A stretch of DNA of 64,000 nucleotides, taken from assembly GCA_036386415.1 (NCBI GenBank), contig DASVVT010000051.1, positions 62,001-126,000 on the forward strand. Reading direction: 5' to 3'. Both the position numbers and the translations under genes were made by a program. Under the pieces are notes generated by a model. That model saw only the letters and a program-made list of their open reading frames with translations. It made no database searches and had not been told where the DNA came from. This document shows positions 1-8,380 of this stretch, in pieces (within the stretch, counting starts at the first letter, position 1; every line of letters starts with the position of its first letter). Origin of the DNA: DASVVT01 sp036386415 (lineage in GTDB: Bacteria > Acidobacteriota > Blastocatellia > Pyrinomonadales > Pyrinomonadaceae).

Positions 1-870
1 GCGCGACGCCTGAAGCGCTGGAATCATCTGCGCACGGCGGCACGCGAAGAGATCAACCTCGCGATGCTCGTCTTCTGTTTTCCCCCGAACAAGGGAAACA
101 TAGGCACGGCGGCTGACCTCGATGTGTTCGAGAGCGTGTGGGAAATGTTACGCGAGTTGAAGCGGGACGGATACGCGGTCGAAGTGCCACGGGACGCAGA
201 CCATTTGCGCGAGATGCTGATGGGTGGAAATTCAGAGAGCTACGGTGCGACGGCCAACGTCGCATATCACATGACGGTGGACGAGTACCGCCGCTTGTGT
301 CCCTACGTTGAAGAGATAGAAAAGGAGTGGGGACGCGCCCCCGGCCAGATCAACTCTTTCGGCGGTGAGCTGCTGATTCAGGGCATTAAGCTCGGGCGTC
401 TGTTTCTAGGCGTGCAGCCCAGCTTCGGTTACGAAGGTGATCCGTTGCGCCTCCTGATGGCTAGGAGCGGCGCGCCGCATCACGGCTTCATGGCTCTCTA
501 CACCTATCTCGAAAAGGTCTTTCGCGCCGACGCAGTGCTCCATGTGGGGACACACGGGGCGATGGAGTTTATGCCGGGCAAACAGGTCGGACTTTCCGCC
601 GAGTGCTGGCCTGATCGTTTAATCAGCGAGCTGCCGAACATCTACATCTACAGCGTCAACAACCCTTCGGAAGGCTCAATCGCCAAGCGTCGCTCCTACG
701 CAGAGCTGATCTCCTACCTGACGCCGCCCATCGAGAATGCAGGTCTGTACAAAGACCTCGCCTCGCTCAAGGAGTTATTAACGGCCTACCGCCAGACAGC
801 CGACGAGCGTGAGCGCGAGCAACTGTTCGCCGCCATTGAAGAGACCGCACAGGCGCTTAATTTCAAGTAG
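1..870 (+). CDS. bchH: Magnesium chelatase subunit H (BchH), fragment lacking its C-terminal part
   Basis: BchH binds protoporphyrin IX and, with the BchI/BchD motor, inserts Mg2+ in the first committed step of (bacterio)chlorophyll synthesis. The frame is open from base 1, so the N-terminal part lies left of the window. The visible 289 residues match the middle of BchH: FPPNKGNIGTA, GVQPSFGYEGDP, HVGTHGAMEFMPGKQVG and NNPSEGSIAKRRSYAE, followed by an LTPPIENAGLYK block. These motifs argue against CobN. Known BchH proteins continue for several hundred residues beyond this block. Here the frame stops after QALNFK, at a TAG that belongs to a palindromic repeat arm. A convergent glutaredoxin gene follows, so the missing part is not downstream. 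The family is secure; whether this is a natural split subunit or a broken gene is open. Confidence 0.9.
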   Translation, partial: ARRLKRWNHLRTAAREEINLAMLVFCFPPNKGNIGTAADLDVFESVWEMLRELKRDGYAVEVPRDADHLREMLMGGNSESYGATANVAYHMTVDEYRRLCPYVEEIEKEWGRAPGQINSFGGELLIQGIKLGRLFLGVQPSFGYEGDPLRLLMARSGAPHHGFMALYTYLEKVFRADAVLHVGTHGAMEFMPGKQVGLSAECWPDRLISELPNIYIYSVNNPSEGSIAKRRSYAELISYLTPPIENAGLYKDLASLKELLTAYRQTADEREREQLFAAIEETAQALNFK

Positions 871-948
871 ACAGTAGTCAGTAGACAGTAGACAAGAAAA
901 TCAGGGTTGTTGCTTTTGTTTCTACTGTCTACTGACTACTGTCTACTT
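865..948. repeat. Heptamer inverted repeat (cagtaga/cagtagt words)
   Basis: Arms 865-892 and 921-948 are perfect 28-base reverse complements around a 28-base loop. Each arm is built from 7-base words of the type agtagac/agtagtc. The left arm contains the TAG stop of bchH (868-870). The right arm, read on the minus strand, contains the TAG stop of the glutaredoxin gene. It therefore sits exactly between two convergent genes and could act as a bidirectional terminator, although there is no clear T-run. Confidence 0.85.
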
Positions 949-1208
949 CTTTTCACCGCTTTCTTGAATTCATCGGCGGTGAGCCGATATTTAAATCTCT
1001 TGTGGCCGTTGATGGTGATGACGGGTATCTCGTAGCGATAGCGTTCGAGGAGCATGGGGTCGCTATCAATGTTGATCTCTTCCAGCAGGTATTGATCCGC
1101 GCAATCGGCGGCCAGTATCTCCTGCTTCGCCTCCTCACAGAGATGACAGCCCGGTCGTGTGTAGAGGCGGACGTGCGCTTTTGTAGGCAGGACTGATTCG
1201 GCTTCCAT
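936..1208 (-). CDS. Glutaredoxin-family protein
   Basis: Small thioredoxin-fold protein, 90 residues from the preferred ATG at 1208. That ATG has GAGGG about ten bases upstream; a GTG at 1235 would add nine residues. The redox motif is RPGCHLCEEAK (CxxC) near the N-terminus. The cis-proline motif YEIPVITING follows about 45 residues later, as in the glutaredoxin-like DUF836 family. It probably reduces cytoplasmic disulfides; no specific partner is visible. The last residues (RSRQ) and the stop codon are encoded by the arm of the 865-948 palindrome, so the C-terminal tail was reshaped by the repeat. It is convergent with bchH. Confidence 0.8.
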   Translation of the reverse strand: MEAESVLPTKAHVRLYTRPGCHLCEEAKQEILAADCADQYLLEEINIDSDPMLLERYRYEIPVITINGHKRFKYRLTADEFKKAVKRSRQ

Positions 1209-1525
1209 CTTCTGAAGACCCTCTTGAAACGGCACGCCTTCGACTTTTTGATCTCGATAATTGTTATTTCGTAGTAAAAATTAAACTTGTCACATAAGTG
1301 CGAAAATAGTATATATATCTGCACCGAGCCACATTATAAATTATTTCTGGCACGGCGCTCTTCATGATAACGCGATAACATGTAGGGAGACGGTCGCAGA
1401 GAGTGATCCCTGTGGTGTGGGGAGTTCTATAATCTGCGCAAAGGCTCTCTCCCTACGGGTCTATCGGTCGCTCTGCCCGACCATTTTGGCCGTATTGACC
1501 GGATATTTAAGGGAGGTCTGCTGGA
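1209..1525. other. Divergent intergenic region before the respiratory cluster
   Basis: This gap separates the minus-strand glutaredoxin from the plus-strand Rieske gene and should hold both promoters. It is AT-rich at 1250-1345 (including an alternating ta stretch around 1308-1318). I see no convincing -35/-10 pair, no RNA gene and no further coding frame. Confidence 0.5.
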
Positions 1526-2392
1526 GTGGATAGTCAACAGAACCCTGATCCACCTGTCGAGAGCACCAAGGATACTCCGCCAGCGGAGGACGAGAAGGCC
1601 GCTCAGCCACAGACAACCGGCGCAGCCACAACCACTGAGGGCGCTTCGCCAAAGAGCGACGCTCCACCGAAGGCTGCTTCTCCTCCTGCTCCACCGGCGG
1701 GCGTTGCTGCTACTACTACTACTGCGCCCCCGAAGCCAACTCCAAGACCTGCGGCTCCCGCGAAGGAGACTCCGGCGGGCACGCCCCCTGCGGCGCGCGT
1801 CGCACCGGGCGCGGCCAAGGCTTCGAGCACGCCGACGGCGACCGTAGCCCGTGGCATTCCGAAGCCCGCCGCCCGTCCTGCGGGAGCGGTGGTCGAGAGC
1901 ACGACCGAGCCGCCCGTCAACAAGCTGAGACGCAGAATCGTGTGGGCGAGTATCGCCGGATTTCTGGCGACCAGCTTTCTGATGTTCCTGCGCTTCTTTC
2001 TGCCGCGCGCCATCTTCGAGCCGTCGAGCGTCTTTCGCATCGGCTACCCCAGCGACTACGCCATCGGTGTGGACACCAAGTACCAGCAGCAATATCGCAT
2101 CTGGGTGGATAAGACTTCGGATCGCCTCTTCGTGATCTACGCGCGCTGCACGCATCTCGGATGCACGCCCGACTGGAAGTCCAGCGAGAACAAGTTCAAG
2201 TGCCCGTGTCACGGCTCAGGCTACGACAGCGAGGGCATCAACTTCGAGGGGCCTGCGCCGCGCCCCATGGATCGCGCGCACGTCGAGCTTGATGCTGAAG
2301 GGCAGATCGTCGTTGACATCAACAGGCTTTATGATTGGCCGAAGGGCGGCACAAACAGGTTTGACGAGCCAGGGGCGTATATACCACTTTGA
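1526..2392 (+). CDS. Rieske [2Fe-2S] protein of a cytochrome bc-type complex
   Basis: The Rieske subunit takes an electron from quinol at the Qo site of cytochrome b and passes it to a cytochrome c. The GTG start at 1526 is chosen because GGGAGG (1511-1516) lies about nine bases upstream. Residues 1-130 are an unusually long Pro/Ala/Thr-rich extension. A membrane anchor follows at about 138-160. The Rieske fold then carries Cys208-Thr-His210-Leu-Gly-Cys213 and Cys226-Pro-Cys228-His229-Gly-Ser, giving all four cluster ligands and the disulfide pair. The gene opens a co-directional cluster with cytochrome b6 and subunit IV-like genes. The low-complexity leader is cytoplasmic if the topology is standard; its role is unknown. 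Confidence 0.93.
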   Translation: MDSQQNPDPPVESTKDTPPAEDEKAAQPQTTGAATTTEGASPKSDAPPKAASPPAPPAGVAATTTTAPPKPTPRPAAPAKETPAGTPPAARVAPGAAKASSTPTATVARGIPKPAARPAGAVVESTTEPPVNKLRRRIVWASIAGFLATSFLMFLRFFLPRAIFEPSSVFRIGYPSDYAIGVDTKYQQQYRIWVDKTSDRLFVIYARCTHLGCTPDWKSSENKFKCPCHGSGYDSEGINFEGPAPRPMDRAHVELDAEGQIVVDINRLYDWPKGGTNRFDEPGAYIPL

Positions 2393-2395
2393 GGA

Positions 2396-2511
2396 ATTGC
2401 GGATTGCGGAATGCGGAATGCGGATTGGCGCTTCTGGAATCTCGAACCTCAAAATCTGGGCTTATGATCTCGAATCTTTCAATCCGCAATCCGAAATCCG
2501 CATTCCGCAAT
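2396..2511. repeat. Heptamer inverted repeat (attgcgg words)
   Basis: Arms 2396-2427 and 2480-2511 pair at 28 of 32 positions. The left arm reads as successive 7-base words attgcgg, attgcgg, aatgcgg, aatgcgg. The right arm ends next to the ribosome binding site (GGGGAG, 2512-2517) of the cytochrome b6 gene. The loop begins gcgcttctg and ends aatctttc, as does the element at 12166-12260. Confidence 0.85.
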
Positions 2512-2521
2512 GGGGAGTGTC

Positions 2522-3457
2522 ATGGAACCTGAACGTCCTGACCAGAAAGAGACGAAGCAGATAGAGGGCGGCAGTAGCACTACTTCTGCGACGAGCTTGA
2601 TCGCGCGCGTCAAGGAAGAGGGGACGGCTCTCAAGGAGCGAGCCGTCGAAGAGGCCAAGACCTACAAAGACCCGCAACAGACGCAGCTCTGGAAGTCTAT
2701 CTTTCGCGTCTCGCACGACCGCTCAGACCCGCGCAATCGCAGCCTGGCGATCCTCTCGAACGTCTTTCTGCATCTGCATCCGGCGAAGATCAACCGCGAC
2801 GCCGTGCGCTACAACTTCACCTGGGGGATGGGCGGCATCACCTTCTATCTCTTCATCGTCCTGACTTTTACGGGCGTGCTCCTGATGTTCTACTACCACC
2901 CGACCAAGGTACAGGCGTTTCGCGACATACTTTATCTTGAGCACGACGTTCCCTTCGGCAAGCTCCTTCGGAACATGCATCGCTGGGCGGCGCACCTGAT
3001 GGTCATCACCACCTGGCTGCACATGTTTCGCGTCGTGCTGACGGGCTCCTACAAGCGACCGCGCGAGTTCAACTGGTGCGTCGGCGTCGTGCTGCTCGTG
3101 CTGACCCTGCTGCTCTCCTTTACAGGCTACCTGCTGCCCGACGATCAACTGGGCTTCTGGGCGGTGACGGTCGGCACGAACATGGCGCGCGCCACGCCTA
3201 TGTTCGGCAGCGAAGGGCCTTTTGGCCCGCAGTTGGGGATGACGCCCTTCAACGATGTGCGCTTCGGCCTTCTGGGCGGATCAATTGTCGATGCTAACGC
3301 CCTGTTGCGTTCCTACATCTGGCACTGCATAGGCATCCCGCTCGTCGCCTCCATCTTTATGGCGGTGCATTTCTGGCGCATACGCAAGGACGGGGGCATC
3401 TCCGGGCCTGCGCCCGTGATGCTCGAATCCGAGATGAAGCCGATCAAGAAGAAGTAA
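2522..3457 (+). CDS. Cytochrome b6-like subunit (cytochrome b N-terminal half)
   Basis: Membrane subunit that binds both b hemes of the quinol-oxidising complex. The ATG at 2522 is preferred over 2510 because GGGGAG sits five bases upstream. The product has 311 residues. An N-terminal soluble extension of about 95 residues (charged, partly helical) precedes four transmembrane helices. Heme ligands are His153/His167 in helix B and His268/His283 in helix D. Fourteen residues lie between the helix D pair, the spacing of cytochrome b6 rather than mitochondrial cytochrome b. It ends with helix D and an Arg/Lys-rich tail, so the C-terminal half must come from the next gene, as in b6f-type complexes. 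Confidence 0.92.
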   Translation: MEPERPDQKETKQIEGGSSTTSATSLIARVKEEGTALKERAVEEAKTYKDPQQTQLWKSIFRVSHDRSDPRNRSLAILSNVFLHLHPAKINRDAVRYNFTWGMGGITFYLFIVLTFTGVLLMFYYHPTKVQAFRDILYLEHDVPFGKLLRNMHRWAAHLMVITTWLHMFRVVLTGSYKRPREFNWCVGVVLLVLTLLLSFTGYLLPDDQLGFWAVTVGTNMARATPMFGSEGPFGPQLGMTPFNDVRFGLLGGSIVDANALLRSYIWHCIGIPLVASIFMAVHFWRIRKDGGISGPAPVMLESEMKPIKKK

Positions 3458-3489
3458 GAGCGTCTCTAAAATGAGGGGCGGAGAAGTTC

Positions 3490-3596
3490 AATGAAGAGGG
3501 ATTTAAACGCAGAGGGCGCAAAGTACGTTCGCAAAGGTCGCAGAGAGTTCCTTCTTTGCGCTCTTAGCGTCCTTTGCGTTTAAATCCCTCTTCATT
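3490..3596. repeat. Inverted repeat between cytochrome b6 and subunit IV genes
   Basis: Arms 3490-3511 and 3575-3596 are perfect 22-base reverse complements. Between them are further partly complementary words of the type cgcaaagg/cgcagag with a period nearer nine bases than seven. The element lies within the operon and ends about 20 bases before the next start codon. Confidence 0.8.
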
Positions 3597-3615
3597 CAGG
3601 CGGAGATAGTCAGAT

Positions 3616-4641
3616 ATGGCAGAGCTTAATTCAAGGCGTAAGCAGATCAAGCTGGGGTTGCTCGTGCTGGCGGTATTGGTTCTGGGGCTGTTCATCTGGT
3701 CTGTCCAGGACTGGCACCAGCTCTGGAAGATCACTTCGGCCCCGGACAACGTGCCCATCGTGGCGATGCTCTTTCTCGTGCCCTTCTTTACGTGGCTCGG
3801 AGTTCGTCAGGCGAATCAGAACGACCGCCTCATCGACCGGCTTGAGCAAGACCCGCAACTGGCAAAGACGCATCATCGCAAGGTGGAGCCGTGGCGACCG
3901 GGCTGGGCGCGTGAGCTTCACGTCTGGCCCTATCTGGTGCGTATAGAGTTTCTCGCCGCCGTGATCGTGACGGTCATTCTCTTCGTCTGGTCGATCACCT
4001 TGAACGCGCCGCTCGAAGAGCCCGCCAATCCGAACCTGACGATGAACCCCTCGAAAGCGCCCTGGTACTTTCTCGGGCTTCAGGAGATGCTCGTCTATTT
4101 CGATCCGTGGATCGCCGGCGTCGTCATGCCCTCGATCATCATGATCGGGTTGATGGCCTTTCCTTACGTGGATTCAAACCCGCTCGGCAACGGCTACTAC
4201 ACGATCAAGCAGCGGCGTTTCGCGCTCGCCATGTACGGCTGGGGCTGGCTGATGTGGATCCTGCTGATCTTCATAGGGACGTTCATACGTGGGCCGGGTT
4301 GGATCTGGTTCTGGCCTGGACAGACCTGGGATCACAACGCCGTGGTCTTCGATAAGAACCGCGACCTGCATGAGCTGTTCGGCATCACGAGCGTGCCCGC
4401 CAAGATCATCTTCGGCGCGATAGTGGTCGGCCTGTTCTACCTGCTGGCCGGGCTCTTCCTGCACTGGTTGATGACCAGAAACGAGTTCGAGCGCAAACTC
4501 CTGGCGCGCACGAGTTTGTTGCAGTATCTGACGTTTCAATTCTTCGCCATCTCTATCTTGATCGCGCTGCCGGTTAAAATCTTTTTGCGCCTGGCGCTGA
4601 CGATCAAGTATGTGTGGGTAACGCCCTGGTTCAATATCTAA
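3616..4641 (+). CDS. Cytochrome b C-terminal subunit (subunit IV-like)
   Basis: Supplies the C-terminal helices that complete the Qo site with the b6-like subunit. The 341-residue product is much longer than cyanobacterial PetD. A first helix lies at about 14-31 and another at about 45-60. The conserved core follows: a helix at about 118-137, then APWYFLGLQEML around residues 148-159, and further helices near 165-190, 205-230, 265-290 and 305-330. The PEWY signature of classical complexes is represented by Pro149-Trp150-Tyr151 without the Glu. The start ATG at 3616 has GGCGGAG upstream at 3599-3605. Two helical segments precede the canonical subunit IV core and may be lineage-specific. Confidence 0.85.
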   Translation: MAELNSRRKQIKLGLLVLAVLVLGLFIWSVQDWHQLWKITSAPDNVPIVAMLFLVPFFTWLGVRQANQNDRLIDRLEQDPQLAKTHHRKVEPWRPGWARELHVWPYLVRIEFLAAVIVTVILFVWSITLNAPLEEPANPNLTMNPSKAPWYFLGLQEMLVYFDPWIAGVVMPSIIMIGLMAFPYVDSNPLGNGYYTIKQRRFALAMYGWGWLMWILLIFIGTFIRGPGWIWFWPGQTWDHNAVVFDKNRDLHELFGITSVPAKIIFGAIVVGLFYLLAGLFLHWLMTRNEFERKLLARTSLLQYLTFQFFAISILIALPVKIFLRLALTIKYVWVTPWFNI

Positions 4642-4668
4642 AGTTTGGCCTTCGGAGGAAAGAGACCT

Positions 4669-7600
4669 GTGGCTGACTCTCCTGACGCTGAATCGATTGT
4701 CAAGAAGGAACAGGAAGCTCCTGTACGAGACCCGATCACGAGCCGCTCGACGAGCGGCATCCTGCTCATCTGCGCGCTGCTTTTGACGGGCGTGCTCGCC
4801 TGGGCGCTCTACGATGAAGCTTACGGGCAGCGCGGCTGGAAGGGTGTGCAGCAGGAGTTCGTCAAGCGCGAAAATCGTTTGCTGAGGAGGCTCAAACGGA
4901 GCAGCAGTCAGACGGAACAGGACGTGCGCGAATCGGAAGAGTACAAGCGCCTCAGTGAGGAGGCCGAGGCGGCCAAGCAGCGCACCGATCCTCGTCGCCA
5001 GGAGATAGATAAAGAGGTCGCCCTCGTCCAGCGCAAGCTCGACGCTGTCACCGACCCCTATCAGAACCAGCGCGGGCAGATCACAGTCATCAACTATCGT
5101 ATCGAAACGGCTGACAAATCCGGCAAGGACTCCCTGCGCAAGAAGGCGGACGAGAAACGACAGGAAAAAGTCACCGTCTACATGCCGCGCGACGACGGCT
5201 CAGGGAAGACCGATAAGCAGGAGATGGATTACAGGCAGATCGAGGATAAGTACAACGAGCTGAAGGATCAAAAGACCCGGCTGCTCACGGAAAAAGCGGA
5301 GCTTCTCAAAGAGCCGACCGAGCTGGCGAAGAAGCGCGACGATTACTTGAAAGAGAACGTCACGGGGTTGACCAGGCAAGCCATCGACAGCCTGCTCAAG
5401 AGGAACGAGAATTTCGACTATTCGATGCGGCAGATCAACGTCACGGAGGCCAACATCGTCGACCGCTGCGAGACCTGCCATCTGGGCGTGCGCGAGCCCG
5501 CCGGTCTACAGTTGACACCGGCCTTCATGAAAGCGTCTGCGAGGAGCAAAAACCCGGATGCGCTCGCACGCGCCTTCGTGAGCCACCCTTCGAGAGAGCT
5601 TTTGGAGATTCACAGCCCTGATCGTTTCGGATGTTCGAGCTGTCATGGCGGCAACGGGCGCGCCACGACGGACGTGGTCAAGGCGCACGGCCAGAATCCA
5701 TTCTGGCTGCACCCGCTCCACGAGAGGCAGAACATGGAGGCGGGCTGCCAGCAGTGCCACTCCAACGACCGCGTGCTCCAGGGCGCGGACACCTTGAACC
5801 TCGGCAAAGACCTCTTCCAGAATCGCGGCTGCGTTGGCTGCCATCGCTACGAAGGCTTCGACCGTGAAGCGGACGCGCTCTCCAGCACGCGACAAATGAT
5901 GACGCAGCTCGAAGAGCAGATCGCCGCCAACGAGCGCGAGTCGAGGCAGGCCAGCGCCTCCATCGGCGACGTTTCCGACGAGGAGGCGCAGAAGCTTCTG
6001 GCGCGCGCCGAATACCTGCGCGTCACCAACAGCCAGCTCGCCGCGCGCATCGACCAGTTGAGCATACAGGGCAAGTACCTGATGCAGGATCAGAAGAAGG
6101 TCGGCCCGAACCTGAAGGACGTGCGCCTGAAACTGCGCAAGGAATGGATTCCCGAATGGCTCAAAGACCCGCAGGCGTTTCGACCTGGCACGAAGATGCC
6201 TACCTTCTGGCGCATCAATTCGCAGATGGTTGGCGACCCGCACGCGGACGAGGAGCGCAAGGCCATCGCCGCCTATCTCTGGCAGGAGAGCTTCGACGGG
6301 AAAGTGCCGGAGCAGCAGCAGGGCAACGGCGCTGCGGGCAAGGAGTTGTTCGAGACGAAGGGTTGTATGGCCTGCCACTCGATTGGTGAGGGCGACCAGC
6401 GCGTCGGCGGCGACTTTGCCGCCAATCTACAGCGCATCGGCGAAAAGGCCAGCTACGATTACGTCGTGCGCTGGATTCACAACCCGCGCGAGCGCTGGGC
6501 TCCCTATTGCCCGAAGGAGAAGCGCGACCTGACGCGCGAGGATTACGAGAAGAAGAACCTGCCCTTCGTCTTCGATACCGAATTGAACTCCAAGTGTCCG
6601 AACGATGGCGCTGAGCTTCAGGTGCAGAACATGACCGTGATGCCCAATTTCCGTCTGACGGAACAGGAGTCGCGCGACATCGCCACCTATCTCTTCTCCC
6701 TGGGCGGGCAGGGCAACTACCCCGAAGCCTCCTACATGGATGATCCCAAGATGAAGGAGGCCGGGTACTCCCTGATCAAACAGTACGGCTGCGCCGGATG
6801 CCACGAGATCAAGGGCTTTGAGGACGAGCAGCGCATCGGCAAGGAGTTGACCGCAGAGGGCTCTACGCCCATCGAGCGCCTTGACTTCGCACTGCTCACG
6901 AAGGATGCGGAAGATGGCAAAGACCCGCTCAACCTACATCCTGATCGGAAGCACGAAGACTGGTACAACCACAAGGGCTTCTTCGAGCACAAGATCGAAG
7001 ACCCTGCAATCTATGATCGCGGCAAAGAGAAAGAGGCGAAAGACCGCCTCCGCATGCCGAAGCCTTACGTGACTCCCGAATGGAGAAACGCGCTGACCAC
7101 CTTCCTCCTGGGCAGCGTCGGCCTTGAAGGCGCAAACGTTCCCGCTTCGCTCTTCTACAAGCCCGACGACCGCCGCAAAGCCATACAGGACGGCTGGTGG
7201 GTCGTCAAGAAATACAACTGCATGGGCTGTCACAACATACAGGTCGGGCAGAAGTCAGTGCTTTCGCAGTTGCCTCTCTATCAGAGCGCCGAGTGGAAGG
7301 ATCAACTGCCGCCGCAACTGACGAGTGAAGGCGCGCGCGTCGATCCGAACTGGCTCCTGCGCTTCCTGCGTGACCCATCCCTGAGCGACGAGCAGGGAGC
7401 GCCCGCACCCGGACGCAGCGATAAGACTGTGGGAAGCCCGCCGTCCGCAGGGAAGTCGAATGCCGCCCCGTACGCGGAAGGGCAGAAGCCTCCGCCAGGG
7501 ACAAACGCGAACGGAAAACAGGGGGGCGAGAGCCAGAGCGCGGGACAGAAGCCGAACGATCAAGGAAAGCTCAAGCCGCAGCCCGGCCTGGATCGCAACG

Positions 7601-8298
7601 GCGTGCGCCCCTATTTGAAGGCGCGTATGCCGACCTTCAGTTTTTCGCCCAACGAGCTGCGAACCCTTGTGCGCTTCTTCATGGCCGTGTCGTCACAGCA
7701 GGAGCCCTACATCAAGGAGGAGCTAGCGCCGCTCACGGAGCAGGAGCGCACGCTCGCGCGCCAGCTCTTTACGTCGCAGGGCGCGCCGTGCCTGAAGTGT
7801 CACATCACGGGCGAAGCCGAGCACGACAAGACGGCGCTGGCTCCGAACTTCCTGCTGGCGGGCGAGCGCCTGAAGCCCGCCTGGACCTTCCGCTGGCTGC
7901 TCGACCCGCAGCAGATCAGTCCGGGCACGGCGATGCCTTCCGGCCTGTTCAAGAAGGATGGGGAGCGCTGGGTCTTCAGCGGCCCGACGCCCGAAAGCTT
8001 CAATGAGTATCATCGCGACCACGCAGACCTGCTCGTGCGCTACATGTTCCTGATGACGCCGGATGAGCAGCGCCGCCTGGCTTCGACCGCGCCCGCGCCG
8101 ACCAGCGGCCAACCCCCTGCGCCGAAAGAGCAGACGCCTGCTACAAACGGCAGCAGCACGACGAACGTGAGCCGCAACAGGCAGCGCCAAACAAACGGGC
8201 GCGCCCGTCAGCAAGCGTGGAAAAAGCCTGACCGTGCCGAGCACTTATCTATGCGTGATCGCAGGGACAGGCTCATCGTCTCGCATGGTGGGCTTTAA
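4669..8298 (+). CDS. Membrane-anchored octaheme cytochrome c, about 1,200 residues
   Basis: Large c-type cytochrome with eight CxxCH heme sites. First cysteines fall near residues 267, 322, 360, 388, 566, 708, 851 and 1041 (CETCH, CSSCH, CQQCH, CVGCH, CMACH, CAGCH, CMGCH, CLKCH). The GTG at 4669 is preferred because GGAGGA lies nine bases upstream; a TTG at 4645 would add eight residues. An N-terminal membrane anchor at about 31-50 leads into a long charged coiled coil (about 60-245). The heme domains follow, with a low-complexity Pro/Gly/Lys linker near residues 920-980. It begins 27 bases after the cytochrome b subunit, so it is very probably the cytochrome subunit of this bc complex, facing the periplasm. 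Several heme domains resemble monoheme cytochrome c modules strung together. Confidence 0.9.
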   Translation: MADSPDAESIVKKEQEAPVRDPITSRSTSGILLICALLLTGVLAWALYDEAYGQRGWKGVQQEFVKRENRLLRRLKRSSSQTEQDVRESEEYKRLSEEAEAAKQRTDPRRQEIDKEVALVQRKLDAVTDPYQNQRGQITVINYRIETADKSGKDSLRKKADEKRQEKVTVYMPRDDGSGKTDKQEMDYRQIEDKYNELKDQKTRLLTEKAELLKEPTELAKKRDDYLKENVTGLTRQAIDSLLKRNENFDYSMRQINVTEANIVDRCETCHLGVREPAGLQLTPAFMKASARSKNPDALARAFVSHPSRELLEIHSPDRFGCSSCHGGNGRATTDVVKAHGQNPFWLHPLHERQNMEAGCQQCHSNDRVLQGADTLNLGKDLFQNRGCVGCHRYEGFDREADALSSTRQMMTQLEEQIAANERESRQASASIGDVSDEEAQKLLARAEYLRVTNSQLAARIDQLSIQGKYLMQDQKKVGPNLKDVRLKLRKEWIPEWLKDPQAFRPGTKMPTFWRINSQMVGDPHADEERKAIAAYLWQESFDGKVPEQQQGNGAAGKELFETKGCMACHSIGEGDQRVGGDFAANLQRIGEKASYDYVVRWIHNPRERWAPYCPKEKRDLTREDYEKKNLPFVFDTELNSKCPNDGAELQVQNMTVMPNFRLTEQESRDIATYLFSLGGQGNYPEASYMDDPKMKEAGYSLIKQYGCAGCHEIKGFEDEQRIGKELTAEGSTPIERLDFALLTKDAEDGKDPLNLHPDRKHEDWYNHKGFFEHKIEDPAIYDRGKEKEAKDRLRMPKPYVTPEWRNALTTFLLGSVGLEGANVPASLFYKPDDRRKAIQDGWWVVKKYNCMGCHNIQVGQKSVLSQLPLYQSAEWKDQLPPQLTSEGARVDPNWLLRFLRDPSLSDEQGAPAPGRSDKTVGSPPSAGKSNAAPYAEGQKPPPGTNANGKQGGESQSAGQKPNDQGKLKPQPGLDRNGVRPYLKARMPTFSFSPNELRTLVRFFMAVSSQQEPYIKEELAPLTEQERTLARQLFTSQGAPCLKCHITGEAEHDKTALAPNFLLAGERLKPAWTFRWLLDPQQISPGTAMPSGLFKKDGERWVFSGPTPESFNEYHRDHADLLVRYMFLMTPDEQRRLASTAPAPTSGQPPAPKEQTPATNGSSTTNVSRNRQRQTNGRARQQAWKKPDRAEHLSMRDRRDRLIVSHGGL

Positions 8299-8380
8299 CC
8301 GCAGCCCAACGGCGTGCGACCCGGCGCGGCGTGCTTCAAAAGCTTTGAGGCTTTATACTTATCGCGGAGGCTTAAAAATT

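Noticed and set aside
5506..6378. 290-codon minus-strand frame inside the octaheme cytochrome gene
   Set aside because: Shadow of the GC-rich coding strand; the plus-strand frame has eight CxxCH motifs.
8234..8380. 5' extension of the cupredoxin lipoprotein
   Set aside because: It overlaps the cytochrome gene and places the lipoprotein signal 49 residues inside; the ATG at 8381 has a good ribosome binding site.
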